Notes under the pieces: model-generated | Seen by the model: only the letters and a program-made list of their open reading frames with translations | What the model was told of the DNA's origin: nothing | The model's database searches: none | In this document: positions 33,579 to 43,140 of the stretch, in pieces | Layout of the letters: each line of letters starts with the position of its first letter | Numbering within the stretch: the first letter of the stretch is position 1 | Position numbers and translations under genes: made by a program | Source of the DNA: Robiginitomaculum sp. | GTDB lineage: Bacteria; Pseudomonadota; Alphaproteobacteria; Caulobacterales; Maricaulaceae | Length of the DNA stretch: 64,000 bases | Direction: 5' to 3' | Assembly: GCA_016765135.1 (NCBI GenBank) | Contig: JAESQN010000002.1 | Coordinates: 1-64,000 of the forward strand

Positions 33579-34479
33579 CAAAGCTTTATTTTACGGTGCT
33601 TGTCTCGCCATTATTTTAATCTGGGGCACCGCTTATACATTTGTCGGGTTTATTGTCGACACTATTTCTCCCGCCTGGATGGTTGCCGTACGCACTACTA
33701 TTGCCGCCTTTGTTCTCGTAACTTACGCTCTATTACGCAGGCACCGATTTCCCAGCCTTCGCGACAAAGTTTGGCGCTGGTACGGGTTTATGGGCTTTGT
33801 CGGTATGGCTCTGCCGTTTTATTTGTCTGCCCACGGCCAAATTGAAGTTGACAGCGGTCTGACCGCTATTCTTGCTGGCGTAATGCCCTTGATCACTATC
33901 GTACTGGCCCATTTTTTTGTGCAAGATGAACGTCTGACAGTACGTAAAACGCTCGGTTTCTTTATCGGGTTTGTTGGCATTATTTATCTATTCCTGCCCG
34001 TTCCGTTTAAATGGGAAATGGTTCAAGATTGGCAATCCCAAGGCCTGATTTTGCTAACAGCCTTATGCTATGCAATCCTAACCATCATCGCTAAAAGAGC
34101 GCCCGAAATTGCCCCCAGTCTCGGGGCGGCTATCATGGTCATATCCGCCGCAATTTTGTCTGTAACCTATGCCCTTGCTACCGGGATCCCCCAAACCATG
34201 CCGCCCCGATCGGCCTTAATTGCGCTTTTATTCCTCTCCCTGGGAGCGACCGCAATTGCACAAATTTTATATTTACGTCTCATCCAAATTAGCGGGCCAA
34301 GCTTTGTTGCCAAATTGGTTTACCTTGTGCCTGTAGCCTCAATCATTGCTGGTATAGTCTATCTGGATGAGGTGTTTTCCTGGCGGCTTGTCGGTGCCAT
34401 GCTGGTGATATTTATCGGGCTTCTTATCGCCAAAAGCGATAAAAAACCGGGGGCCAAAAGCGATAAAAAACCGGGTTAA
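33568..34479 (+). CDS. EamA/DMT-family transporter, paralogue 3
   Basis: A third EamA protein, 303 residues from MAHNKALF; another ATG five codons earlier is possible. It has LIWGTAYTFVGF, AGVMPLITIVLAHFFV and SGPSFVAKLVYLVPVASIIAG. Its C-terminus ends in a doubled AKSDKKPG motif created by a perfect 24-bp tandem duplication (34429-34475), suggesting recent slippage. Its last four bases overlap the convergent thiD gene. Three adjacent paralogues point to local gene duplication with later divergence. Confidence 0.9.
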   Translation: MAHNKALFYGACLAIILIWGTAYTFVGFIVDTISPAWMVAVRTTIAAFVLVTYALLRRHRFPSLRDKVWRWYGFMGFVGMALPFYLSAHGQIEVDSGLTAILAGVMPLITIVLAHFFVQDERLTVRKTLGFFIGFVGIIYLFLPVPFKWEMVQDWQSQGLILLTALCYAILTIIAKRAPEIAPSLGAAIMVISAAILSVTYALATGIPQTMPPRSALIALLFLSLGATAIAQILYLRLIQISGPSFVAKLVYLVPVASIIAGIVYLDEVFSWRLVGAMLVIFIGLLIAKSDKKPGAKSDKKPG

Positions 34480-35336
34480 GTCTGCAAATCCTTCAAGGCG
34501 GCAAACGGGTTGTTTGCTGGCTCCTGCTTGGTCTCTGTTGCGCCCAAGCCGTGATTAAGCGGGCCGCTCCCCTTACCCAGTTTCGGGGCGGTGCGGATGG
34601 CTTCGAACACAAATTCGCGGGCTTCTCGCACAGCGATTTCCAGAGGCGCTCCTTGGGCCAATAAAGACGCTACCGCGCTGGCCAGTGTACATCCCGTACC
34701 GTGGGTATGTTTTGAATAAATGCGCGGTGCACTCATAATATGATTACCGTCCGGTGCCACCAAAACATCCGTAATGCTCTTGGTCTCTAAATGCCCGCCT
34801 TTCATAAGCGCAGCGTAAGCGCCCATTTCCATCAGGCGCACCCCGGCCTTTATCATTCCGTCCACATCAATGGGCCTAATACCCGTCAGGGTTTCGGTTT
34901 CGTCAATGTTGGGTGTTATCACATCGGCCAGAGGTAAAAGCATATCTTTCAAGGCGTTAACAGCCGCATTTTCAAGTAATTTGTCGCCGCTGGTCGCCAC
35001 CATAACCGGGTCTAGCACAACAGTGATATCTTCAGCGTCACTGGCAATCACCTCGGCGACCGCTTCGATAATTTCGCGGTTCGCCAACATGCCGATCTTG
35101 ATCACATCCGCGCCAATATCCGAGAGAACCGAGCGCATTTGCGCGGCGACCATATCCGGTGCAAGTGTTTCCACACGCTGTACGCCAACCGTATTTTGCG
35201 CCGTAATCGCCGTAATCGCCGTAGCAGAATAAACCCCAAACGCCGCGCAGGTCTTTATATCAGCCTGGATACCAGCCCCGCCGGAGCTGTCGGAACCAGC
35301 GACGATGAGGACGCGGGGGCATGTTTGTTTCGCCAT
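34476..35336 (-). CDS. thiD: Hydroxymethylpyrimidine/phosphomethylpyrimidine kinase
   Basis: ThiD phosphorylates the pyrimidine precursor of thiamine twice. The 286 residues include VLIVAGSDSSGGAGIQADIKTCAAFGVY (substrate and nucleotide site), TAITAQNTVGV, LDPVMVATSGDKL, TPNIDETETLTG and HTHGTGCTLASAVAS (anion hole with catalytic region). No thiamine riboswitch is seen upstream, where the gene abuts a TM2-domain gene. It ends convergently into the third DMT gene. Confidence 0.96.
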   Translation of the reverse strand: MAKQTCPRVLIVAGSDSSGGAGIQADIKTCAAFGVYSATAITAITAQNTVGVQRVETLAPDMVAAQMRSVLSDIGADVIKIGMLANREIIEAVAEVIASDAEDITVVLDPVMVATSGDKLLENAAVNALKDMLLPLADVITPNIDETETLTGIRPIDVDGMIKAGVRLMEMGAYAALMKGGHLETKSITDVLVAPDGNHIMSAPRIYSKHTHGTGCTLASAVASLLAQGAPLEIAVREAREFVFEAIRTAPKLGKGSGPLNHGLGATETKQEPANNPFAALKDLQT

Positions 35337-35707
35337 CAGGAAAACTCGTTCACGGCTTCAAGATGAGCACGAATGCGTTCATTGGCCTTATCTGTGCCGT
35401 GACTTGCAAAAAACATTTCAAACACCCATAGAAAAAACAACCCATAGATAAAAATCCAATATTTTTCGCTAAACGCCAATGGGTGCACAACAAACACTAA
35501 TGGATTTAAGACAAACACCAGACCCGTAAACAAGAATATTAAAACTGCAATTTTGTTTTGTTTCAGATAAAACCTGTGTGCGCCAAATATACCAAAGAAA
35601 AAACAGAGCAAGATTGTTATCCAGTGACGTTTTCGACGCTTGTTGAACTCTTGTATTGTACGTTGATTTTGGTAATGTTTTGACCCTGTGATTTCCTCCT
35701 CAGTCAT
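35336..35707 (-). CDS. TM2-domain membrane protein
   Basis: A 123-residue protein with a basic N-terminus (KRRKRHW) and three hydrophobic segments. The TM2 signature FFFGIFGAHRFYL lies near residues 37-49. The function of TM2 proteins in bacteria is unknown. It overlaps folP by eight bases and touches thiD, so it is translated within the folP-thiD transcript. Confidence 0.8.
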   Translation of the reverse strand: MTEEEITGSKHYQNQRTIQEFNKRRKRHWITILLCFFFGIFGAHRFYLKQNKIAVLIFLFTGLVFVLNPLVFVVHPLAFSEKYWIFIYGLFFLWVFEMFFASHGTDKANERIRAHLEAVNEFS

Positions 35708-36527
35708 TTTCTCTCTCCCCTATCGCCCGCCAAACCTTTAGCGCCTGCACCGTCTCTTTTACATCATGGACGCGCAATATGGAAGCACCCATGCTTGCGC
35801 CCCACAGGGCGCTGGCGATGCTGCCGCCCAAGCGTTCATCCACGGTGCTGCCGTCTATCTTACCGATAAAACTTTTACGTGATGTACCTAGTAATATGGG
35901 GCATCCGAGCTTGTGGAAATCGTCGAGATGCTGGAGTAAATCCAGATTATCCTCCAACCGTTTACCAAAACCTATGCCCGGATCAATGATAATGTTTTCG
36001 GGCTTAACCCCGGCTTTCATGGCGGCACGCATCCGGCCTTTCAAATAGGCCATCACGTCCGCCACCACATCCTTATAATGCGGATTATCCTGCATGGTTT
36101 CGGGACTGCCGCGCATATGCATCAACACAACTTCACAGCCAAGCAGTGCGGCCATTTTCGGTGAGCGCGTATCAAATTCCAGCGCCGTGACATCATTCCA
36201 GATACTGGCTCCCGCCGCAACCGCCGCACGGGCCACACCCGGCCTGCGCGTATCAATGGATATTTCAGCGTCAATGCCTTTAAGAGCTTCAATCACAGGA
36301 ATAACCCGCGCCAATTCTTGGGCTTGCTCAACCACATCCGCCCCAGGCCTGGTGCTTTCGCCGCCAATATCGATAATATCTGCGCCCTCGGCCATCATTT
36401 CGTGCGCTCTCTCAACCGCTCGTGACACACCTTTAAACCGCCCACCATCCGAGTGCGCAGCCTGCCTCTGGTAAAAACTGTCAGGTGTGACATTTAATAT
36501 GCCCATGATTGTTGGGATTTTGGACAT
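35700..36527 (-). CDS. folP: Dihydropteroate synthase
   Basis: FolP joins p-aminobenzoate and a pterin diphosphate to make dihydropteroate in folate synthesis; it is the sulfonamide target. The 275-residue TIM barrel has GILNVTPDSF, IIDIGGESTRPGAD, SIDTRRPGVARAA, NDVTALEF, IIIDPGIGFGKR and LLGTSRKSFIG. Compared with the usual NVTPDSFSDGG, seven residues (YQRQAAH) are inserted between SF and SDGG in the first substrate loop. The start MSKIPTI is used; a Met seven codons earlier is possible. It lies just downstream of a family A palindrome. Confidence 0.95.
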   Translation of the reverse strand: MSKIPTIMGILNVTPDSFYQRQAAHSDGGRFKGVSRAVERAHEMMAEGADIIDIGGESTRPGADVVEQAQELARVIPVIEALKGIDAEISIDTRRPGVARAAVAAGASIWNDVTALEFDTRSPKMAALLGCEVVLMHMRGSPETMQDNPHYKDVVADVMAYLKGRMRAAMKAGVKPENIIIDPGIGFGKRLEDNLDLLQHLDDFHKLGCPILLGTSRKSFIGKIDGSTVDERLGGSIASALWGASMGASILRVHDVKETVQALKVWRAIGEREND

Positions 36528-36554
36528 GTTTGGTTTCGCTAATCTCATTGCCCT

Positions 36555-36640
36555 GTAGGGTGGATTAGGCCTCTTGGCCGTAATCCACCTTGGGTGGGTG
36601 CCAAAGGTGGATTACGCGCAAGAGCGCTAATCCGCCCTAC
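36555..36640. repeat. Palindromic repeat family A, copy 3
   Basis: An 86-bp element with GTAGGGTGGATTAG at one end; the other end reads CTAATCCGCCCTAC, one change from the consensus. It fills the gap between ftsH and folP, ending 17 bp from the ftsH stop codon. Confidence 0.92.
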
Positions 36641-36657
36641 AATTACTCAATTATTTA

Positions 36658-38571
36658 TCAACTTTCCGGCTGCGGTTTGTCACCTAATGGCTTTGGCTTG
36701 GGTTTTGTTGTCGGTATCGCAGAAAGTCCCGGCTTGCCATCATCTTTGTCAAAATCCGGGCGTTTGGGTTTGATATTGTCGCTGATCAGGTTTTTAATTT
36801 CGTCACCTGACAAGGTTTCGTATTCAAGCAAAGCCTCTGACAACCTGACCCAATCTTTCTTCTTTTTCTTCAATATAGCCGTTGCCGTTGTATGGGCATC
36901 AGTGACAAACCGCTTGATCTCGTCCTCAATCAAACGGGCGGTTTCAGGCGAAATGGCCGAGCCGCGCCCAATACCGGGCATGAAACTGTCCACATCGGTA
37001 TTTTTATAGGCAATGGGCCCTACTGCATCTGAAAGTCCCCATTCCGTCACCATAGCACGGGCAATGCGGGTCACATGTTCGATATCAGATGATGCCCCGG
37101 AGGTCACTTTATCATAGCCGAATTTAATTTCCTCTGCCGCACGCCCGCCCATGGCCATGGCCATGCTGGCGATCATTTGTTCTCTGGACTGGGAAATTTG
37201 GTCGCGCTCAGGGAGGTATTGTACCATGCCGAGGGCGCGGCCACGCGGGATGATGGTGGCTTTATGAATAGGATGTGCACCCGGCATATTCATGCCAACA
37301 ATAGCGTGGCCCGCTTCGTGGTAAGCGGTGTTGGCGCGCTCTTCATCGGTCATGGACAGGGAACGACGTTCGGCTCCCATAAGGACTTTATCTCGGGCGT
37401 CTTCAAACTCGCGCATACTCACTTTGCGTTTATTGCGCCGCGCCGCCAGCAATGCGGCTTCGTTGACCAGATTGGCCAAATCGGCCCCGGACATGCCGGG
37501 CGTGCCGCGTGCGATATATTTGCTGTCCACATCTTTGCCGAGCGGTACTTTTTTCATATGCACCAAAAGAATTTTTTCGCGCCCCATAATGTCCGGCAAA
37601 GGCACTTCGATCTGACGGTCAAACCGGCCAGGGCGTAGCAGAGCCTTATCCAAAACATCAGGCCGGTTGGTGGCGGCAATAATAATCACGCCCTCTTGGC
37701 CGTCAAATCCGTCCATCTCAACGAGAAGCTGGTTCAAGGTCTGCTCACGTTCTTCGTGACCGCCGGATGTGCCAACACCACGGTGGCGACCCACCGCATC
37801 AATTTCGTCGATAAAGATAATACAAGGCGCATTCTTGCGGGCCTGTTCGAACATATCGCGCACCCGCGATGCACCAACACCGACAAACATTTCGACAAAA
37901 TCCGAGCCTGAAATGGTGAAGAACGGCACGCCAGCTTCACCCGCAACCGCTTTGGCCAGCAAGGTTTTCCCGGTTCCCGGTGGGCCGATGAGCAATGCGC
38001 CGGTAGGGATTTTGGCCCCAAGGCGCTGAAATTTAGTCGGGTCTTGCAAAAACTCGATGACTTCTTGCAGGTCTTCTTTGGCGTTTTCCACACCTGCAAC
38101 ATCATCGAATGTTACTTTGGTCTGGTCTTCGGTGAGCATTTTCGCCCGCGATTTTCCGAAGCTCATAGCCCCGCCCTTACCGCCGCCCTGCATGGAGCGC
38201 ATGAACCATATGGCAATACCAATAAACAAAACGAACGGCAGGATATTGGTCAAAATCATTACCAGAACGTTGCTCTGCTTGATCGGATTTTCAGTATAAG
38301 GAACGTTCCATTCTTCAAATTTTTCCTGATAGTATTCGGAGAATGAAAACTCGGCCGTGAAGCTTTCACCATCTTTCAATATACCCGCAGCGGTCGATTT
38401 ACTTCTGTCAATACTGACTTCTGATAGTTGTCCGGTTTTAGCGGCCGTAACGAATTCCGATGTAGTCAATTCATTGCCTGGCGCAGGCTTCATAGCATTT
38501 TGCGACAGGCTGATCATGACTAAAAACATGGTGATAACAATGGCCCAAAGGGCAAAATTGCGCATTTGCAT
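36658..38571 (-). CDS. ftsH: ATP-dependent zinc metalloprotease FtsH
   Basis: A membrane-anchored AAA+ protease of 637 residues that degrades membrane and regulatory proteins. Two transmembrane helices (about residues 5-22 and 105-125) flank a periplasmic domain. The AAA+ module has [26 protein letters not shown] and a second region of homology with RPGRFDRQ. The zinc site is [10 protein letters not shown] (HExxH). It follows tilS in the Tol-Pal/tilS region, a layout common in Alphaproteobacteria, and may have its own heat-shock promoter. Confidence 0.97.
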   Translation of the reverse strand: MQMRNFALWAIVITMFLVMISLSQNAMKPAPGNELTTSEFVTAAKTGQLSEVSIDRSKSTAAGILKDGESFTAEFSFSEYYQEKFEEWNVPYTENPIKQSNVLVMILTNILPFVLFIGIAIWFMRSMQGGGKGGAMSFGKSRAKMLTEDQTKVTFDDVAGVENAKEDLQEVIEFLQDPTKFQRLGAKIPTGALLIGPPGTGKTLLAKAVAGEAGVPFFTISGSDFVEMFVGVGASRVRDMFEQARKNAPCIIFIDEIDAVGRHRGVGTSGGHEEREQTLNQLLVEMDGFDGQEGVIIIAATNRPDVLDKALLRPGRFDRQIEVPLPDIMGREKILLVHMKKVPLGKDVDSKYIARGTPGMSGADLANLVNEAALLAARRNKRKVSMREFEDARDKVLMGAERRSLSMTDEERANTAYHEAGHAIVGMNMPGAHPIHKATIIPRGRALGMVQYLPERDQISQSREQMIASMAMAMGGRAAEEIKFGYDKVTSGASSDIEHVTRIARAMVTEWGLSDAVGPIAYKNTDVDSFMPGIGRGSAISPETARLIEDEIKRFVTDAHTTATAILKKKKKDWVRLSEALLEYETLSGDEIKNLISDNIKPKRPDFDKDDGKPGLSAIPTTKPKPKPLGDKPQPES

Positions 38572-38641
38572 AATATTTACTTTCTTAGTTGTCGCCTGCT
38601 ACATTATCGCCTGACGATGAGCGCCTATCCTGAACCATACT

Positions 38642-38672
38642 ATATAGGGCAGAAAAACCAAAGGTTAAGGGG
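38642..38672 (-). promoter_or_regulatory. Candidate heat-shock promoter of ftsH
   Basis: On the minus strand CCCTATAT (seven of eight bases of the RpoH -10 CCCCATNT) lies 13 bp after CCCCTTAACC, which keeps part of the CCCTTGAA -35 element. It sits about 70 bp upstream of the ftsH start. The -35 match is imperfect, so the call is tentative. Confidence 0.35.
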
Positions 38673-38686
38673 CAATCGGAATGTTT

Positions 38687-40039
38687 TCAGTCAAAATGTC
38701 CCAATAATGATGCAAGCCGGGTGCCAATCAGCGAAACAGCACTAAACCCATGTGTGGGTGCCGGATAATCGACAAATGGAATATGGATAATACTCTCGTT
38801 TCTGATAAAGACGGGGAAACATGCGCGTACTGTTTCAGGTAATGCGTTTAAGAGAGCACGGTGTTCATCTTTCAGTGTGTTTTGCCAAAGCCCTAAAGGC
38901 ATGACGGTCACAGCATCCATTTTCGAAATTACTTTAAACCGTCCGTCCCAGATATCCGGCTTGTGCGCGGCCAATTCCAAGGCTGGTAACGCTTTGACTT
39001 GCGTCCGACCAATGACGGCTCCCGGATCACGCACACAAAGTATATCGTCTTTTCGTGGCACAAATCGCACGCCACCCAAGGTGGCACCATCAAAATTAAT
39101 GCGCCTCAACCTCCTCGTCAACTGCATACGCTTTTGGATGTTTGGCGCAGTTTCCTGACCTGATATAGCCGGGATCAAGTATTTCAAAGCCTCCGCAATT
39201 TGTCCAATACGGGCCTTGCTGAAACCGGGCAATATTGCAATCCCGCCCCATTCATATATCTCCGTAAATGACTGTATAAATTGATTAATTTCTCCGCGCT
39301 CTTGTTCAACAATCTCCCTGGCCGCTTTGGCTATGATCAGTAATTTTTGCGTCGCATCATCCTTTCCCATCAATTGATTGCGAACACGAATACGGGTAAA
39401 TTGGTGGTTTTCATTGGACGGGTCATCAATCCAAGCCAAGCCGTTTTCACGATTATATGTGCGCAATACTTCGCGTGTACACATTAAGAGCGGGCGAATA
39501 ATTACCACATCCTGCACAATTGGCCAGACAGGATAAGCGGCTCGCTCGGCCATGCCTGCCAAGCCGCGCCAGCCACTACCTGCGTCTTTACGCATCAAGA
39601 CGGTTTCAGCTTGATCATCGACGTTATGGCCGAGCAAAAGCTTACACGCACCTATGCCCTGACATGCTTGGGCCAAGACATGATACCGCGCCTTGCGAGC
39701 TTTTTCCTGAATGCCCGTTTTGGGTATCCCGTCTTGCCAATGACATGTGAGGATTTTCGCACTGGCCCCCATAGCCAAAGCCCGGCGGAGGGCTAGTTTT
39801 GCCTCGTCTCGTGAACCATCCCTCAGGCCATGATCTACAATCAGCGCACATACTGAACGCTTTCCAGCCCATTTTACAACAAGTGATAAAAGTGCCGTAC
39901 TGTCGCCACCGCCAGAAAATGCGACCACTAATGTGTCAGCGCCTTGCCCGATTAGTTTGGATAATTTTGCAAAAACCTTTGTGTCAATATTTTGCCCGCT
40001 AGCATCCGCATCTTTAGCACCCACATCTTTAGCACCCAC
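38687..40039 (-). CDS. tilS: tRNA(Ile)-lysidine synthase
   Basis: TilS converts C34 of the AUA-decoding tRNA-Ile to lysidine. The protein is 450 residues. The PP-loop is AFSGGGDSTALLSLV, and further blocks are DHGLRDGSRDEAK, GHNVDDQAETVLMR and RPLL. Start: a GTG overlapping the cpoB end by eleven bases gives an N-terminus MGAKDVGAKDADASG that contains a 15-bp tandem duplication (40008-40037); any nearby start codon in this stretch is possible. It lies between cpoB and ftsH. Confidence 0.94.
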   Translation of the reverse strand: MGAKDVGAKDADASGQNIDTKVFAKLSKLIGQGADTLVVAFSGGGDSTALLSLVVKWAGKRSVCALIVDHGLRDGSRDEAKLALRRALAMGASAKILTCHWQDGIPKTGIQEKARKARYHVLAQACQGIGACKLLLGHNVDDQAETVLMRKDAGSGWRGLAGMAERAAYPVWPIVQDVVIIRPLLMCTREVLRTYNRENGLAWIDDPSNENHQFTRIRVRNQLMGKDDATQKLLIIAKAAREIVEQERGEINQFIQSFTEIYEWGGIAILPGFSKARIGQIAEALKYLIPAISGQETAPNIQKRMQLTRRLRRINFDGATLGGVRFVPRKDDILCVRDPGAVIGRTQVKALPALELAAHKPDIWDGRFKVISKMDAVTVMPLGLWQNTLKDEHRALLNALPETVRACFPVFIRNESIIHIPFVDYPAPTHGFSAVSLIGTRLASLLGHFD

Positions 40040-40925
40040 TGCGCAATTTCTCGATCCTGGCTTTTTCGCGCACGGCGGGAACGGCTTTGGGGTATTGGGT
40101 CGGGAAACTGGCCAGAGTTTGGCAAGCCATGTCTATTTTCCCAAGGGCGCGGGCCGTTGCCGCCAATTTGACCATAGCTTCAGGGGCATAATCCCCCTTG
40201 GGCGCAGCCCGCATGGACGCAATATAGTTATCTGCTGCCTGGGAAAACCCGGATTTCACGTAATATGTCTCGGCCAACCAAAAGAGCACATCACCTCGAT
40301 CAACAGTGTTCGGGTTTAACTCCAGATACTGCAAAAACGCGTTTTGCGCCCCGGAAAAATCACCTTCGTTCATTTTGTCCAAACCAACACGGGCTAGCTC
40401 TTTCATGGTATTATCTTGCCCACCGCCAGCCAATGCCATGCTCTTTGGAGCGCCGCCGATTATAGTAGGCGGACCGGGTACGGACGAGCCGCCAGCGTAA
40501 ACACCACCGCCACTACGCCCACCACCTAAGACATTCGGCCCGAAATTTGGTGTTGCATTTTGCACGATCTGATCTTGTGCGACAATCTCAACGGCCTTTA
40601 AATGGCGTTGCATATCTGCCGCAGTCGATTGTAAAGCGGAGATTTGCGCCGCCAAAGCCCGCACCTCTTCTTGCAGTGTAGCGCTTTCAAAACGCAAACG
40701 CTCGACTTCCCCAGTCATAGAGCGTTGGGACGATTCCAGGGCGTCCATGCGTTGCATCAGGCGTTCTGCCGCCGGGTCGCCCGTTAAAACCCGGTTTTCC
40801 ATTGTAATCAGACGTTGTTCAAGCTGAATAATTTTAGCCTCAAGCTCGCGCTTGCTAACCGCAGCCGCAGAAAACGCGGTGCTAAGCACTACAAAAAAAC
40901 TCATAAATACAATAAAAATACGCAT
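40029..40925 (-). CDS. cpoB: Tol-Pal system protein CpoB (YbgF)
   Basis: A periplasmic coordinator of Tol-Pal and cell-wall synthesis, 298 residues. The signal peptide (MRIFIVFMSFFVVLSTAFSAAA) is followed by a long coiled-coil (residues about 27-110, ELEAKIIQLEQRLITMENRV), a glycine-rich linker and C-terminal TPR-like repeats (NEGDFSGAQNAFLQYLELNP). It lies directly downstream of pal, as in most proteobacteria. Confidence 0.93.
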   Translation of the reverse strand: MRIFIVFMSFFVVLSTAFSAAAVSKRELEAKIIQLEQRLITMENRVLTGDPAAERLMQRMDALESSQRSMTGEVERLRFESATLQEEVRALAAQISALQSTAADMQRHLKAVEIVAQDQIVQNATPNFGPNVLGGGRSGGGVYAGGSSVPGPPTIIGGAPKSMALAGGGQDNTMKELARVGLDKMNEGDFSGAQNAFLQYLELNPNTVDRGDVLFWLAETYYVKSGFSQAADNYIASMRAAPKGDYAPEAMVKLAATARALGKIDMACQTLASFPTQYPKAVPAVREKARIEKLRSGC

Positions 40926-41024
40926 AACAAACCTAGCTTAACAGATGGACATCACGAACCTACCCTCCTCTAAAGGTAAAATTAGGGTGCGTATCGTTAA
41001 AGTGCAGTTAACTTGAGTGCGGGA

Positions 41025-41594
41025 CTAACTCGTACCGCCGCCGACCAATACGGCTGAATGAGCATTGCGGTTCATAGCCCATGCTTGCTCGTTTGAGCCT
41101 CCGTCTATGGGTCGCTCTTTGCCGTAAGACACCGTGGTAATGCGTCCTGGTGCAACACCTTGACTGACCAAAAATGCTTTCACGGCATCAGCTCGGCGCG
41201 CACCCAAGGCCAGGTTATACTCCCGTGTACCGCGCTCATCGGCATTGCCACCAACAACAATGATCGCGTTGCTATACTGTCCAAGCCAGTTGGCTTGTGA
41301 CCGTAAAACTTCCCGCGCTTGTTGTGTAAGATCATATTTATTGTAACCAAAATAGACGCGGTCATCACCAGATACATATTTAAAGTGCTCTGACGTGCCC
41401 GGTATAGGGCCACTCGGTATTGCTTCTATAGGAGCTTCCACAACTTCTTGTGTAATTTGCGCTTCCGGTTCTGGTTCAAAAACTTGCGGCGGTGCCTGCT
41501 CTTGCACTTGTTTTACAGGCGCAGGCTCTGGCGTTGAAGCACAGGCTGAAATGGTTACAACAACGGCACTTATCATTAAAAGTTTAATATTCAT
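41025..41594 (-). CDS. pal: Peptidoglycan-associated lipoprotein Pal
   Basis: An outer-membrane lipoprotein of 189 residues. The lipobox is ISAC (Cys18) and a proline-rich linker follows. The OmpA-like domain covers about residues 75-185 with VYFGYNKYDL, IVVGGNADERGTREYNLALGARRADAVKAFL (split here by reading) and TVSYGKERPIDGG, which bind peptidoglycan. It is transcribed after tolB. Confidence 0.97.
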   Translation of the reverse strand: MNIKLLMISAVVVTISACASTPEPAPVKQVQEQAPPQVFEPEPEAQITQEVVEAPIEAIPSGPIPGTSEHFKYVSGDDRVYFGYNKYDLTQQAREVLRSQANWLGQYSNAIIVVGGNADERGTREYNLALGARRADAVKAFLVSQGVAPGRITTVSYGKERPIDGGSNEQAWAMNRNAHSAVLVGGGTS

Positions 41595-41748
41595 TACGCT
41601 CTCTCTTTTACGTTTTTATCCCAGACCAATTTTTATAGGCATGCCAACAAGCTAACGCCGAATAAAGACCTGTCAAGTTGACAATTTGTTAGGTAGAGAT
41701 TTGCCGTAAAATATGGCGAAATTACGTCAACTTTTACGGAAGTAGTTT

Positions 41749-43140
41749 TTATGGCAATATTGGCGACCACGCCGGGTCTGATGCGGCACCAGGAGTTGGT
41801 ACTTTTTGCAAATTACGTCCGGTCAAGTCCACAGACCAAATACTGGCACGGGCATTTCGCCCGCGTGTTTCACGGGTAAACAGGATAACCCGGCCATTAG
41901 GTGACCATGTGGGGCCTTCATCAAGATATGAATTGGTCAATAGCCGCTCGCCCTTGCCGGTATTTGCCTCCATCACACCAATATGAAATTTGCCTTTATT
42001 ACTTTTGGTAAAAGCGATCAAATCACCACGCGGTGACCAGGATGGTGCCGTGTAACGCCCATCCCCGAAACTAAGCCGTTTCACATTAGAACCGTCCGCA
42101 TCCATTATATATAGCTGCGGTGAACCACCCCGGTCGGAATTAAACACGATTTTGCGACCATCTGGAGAAAAACTCGGTGATACATCAATGGCCTGATTGG
42201 TGGTCAAACGTGTGGTAGAACGCGAGCCCCTGTCAAAGACATAAATATCGCTATTGCCGCGCTTGACCATGGAGAAAATCAGCTTACGTCCGTCCGGAGA
42301 AAACCTGGGCGATATGGTCATGCCGGAAAAATTGCCCAAAAGCTCGCGGTTACCCGTCTCGATTTCTTGTAAAAATACTTGTGGCCTGCCGGTTTCCCAG
42401 GACAAATATGTGATCAACTGCACTTTCTTGCGCGCCCCTCTTTCCTCAAATACCGGAGAAAACCTCGGCGTCAGCACCAGATCGGAATCCGCCAACAAAT
42501 TGCGAGCATTGGCCCCATCCGCATCCATAATAGCCAGACGTTTGCGGCGGTTGGTCTTGGGGCCACTTTCGGCAATATAGACAATACGGCTATCAAAATA
42601 CCCGCCCTCACCTGTCAGGCGTTTATAAATATAATCAGAAATTTTATGGGCAATCCGCCGCCAATTGTCGGGCGTGGTCGCCAGGCGTTTACCGTCCAAT
42701 TGCTCATTGGCATAAATATCCCAGAGGCGGAATTCGACCTTGAGCCGGTTAGGGCCTTCCCGGACAATCTGTCCAGAAAGCAAAGCCTTGGCATCGATAA
42801 CCCGCCAATCGGCAAAGCGGGGCTGGTAATTGATGTCGGTTTGTTTTTCGATATAGGTGTCCTGATCAAGCACCCGAAACAGGCCCGAACGCTCCAGATT
42901 TGCCGAAATCACCGCCGCCATATCCTTGGCGATTTGGTCCGTTTCGGGGTGGGATGACAGAAAATCCGGTATGGCCACAGGCACAGGTTCTGGCGCACCG
43001 TGGACTATATCGATTTCAAGCTGGCCATGGGCTAGTGTCGCAGCGAACATACTTACGAATAAACTCGCCACCAAGGCTGTAGCTCTGATGATTTTTGAAA
43101 GGCGCCTGATGATTTTTGAAGGGCGTAAGGCAATGTTCAT
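41749..43140 (-). CDS. tolB: Tol-Pal periplasmic protein TolB
   Basis: A periplasmic protein of 463 residues that bridges TolA and Pal. The signal peptide is preceded by a basic N-terminal stretch with a doubled SKIIRRL-like motif (KIIRRLSKIIRA), a small in-frame repeat. An N-terminal alpha/beta domain precedes the six-bladed WD40-like propeller (NSDIYVFD, SPSFSPDGRKIVFNSDRGG, APSWSPRGDLIAF, GPTWSPNGRVILF). Its start overlaps the tolA stop by four bases. Confidence 0.96.
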   Translation of the reverse strand: MNIALRPSKIIRRLSKIIRATALVASLFVSMFAATLAHGQLEIDIVHGAPEPVPVAIPDFLSSHPETDQIAKDMAAVISANLERSGLFRVLDQDTYIEKQTDINYQPRFADWRVIDAKALLSGQIVREGPNRLKVEFRLWDIYANEQLDGKRLATTPDNWRRIAHKISDYIYKRLTGEGGYFDSRIVYIAESGPKTNRRKRLAIMDADGANARNLLADSDLVLTPRFSPVFEERGARKKVQLITYLSWETGRPQVFLQEIETGNRELLGNFSGMTISPRFSPDGRKLIFSMVKRGNSDIYVFDRGSRSTTRLTTNQAIDVSPSFSPDGRKIVFNSDRGGSPQLYIMDADGSNVKRLSFGDGRYTAPSWSPRGDLIAFTKSNKGKFHIGVMEANTGKGERLLTNSYLDEGPTWSPNGRVILFTRETRGRNARASIWSVDLTGRNLQKVPTPGAASDPAWSPILP

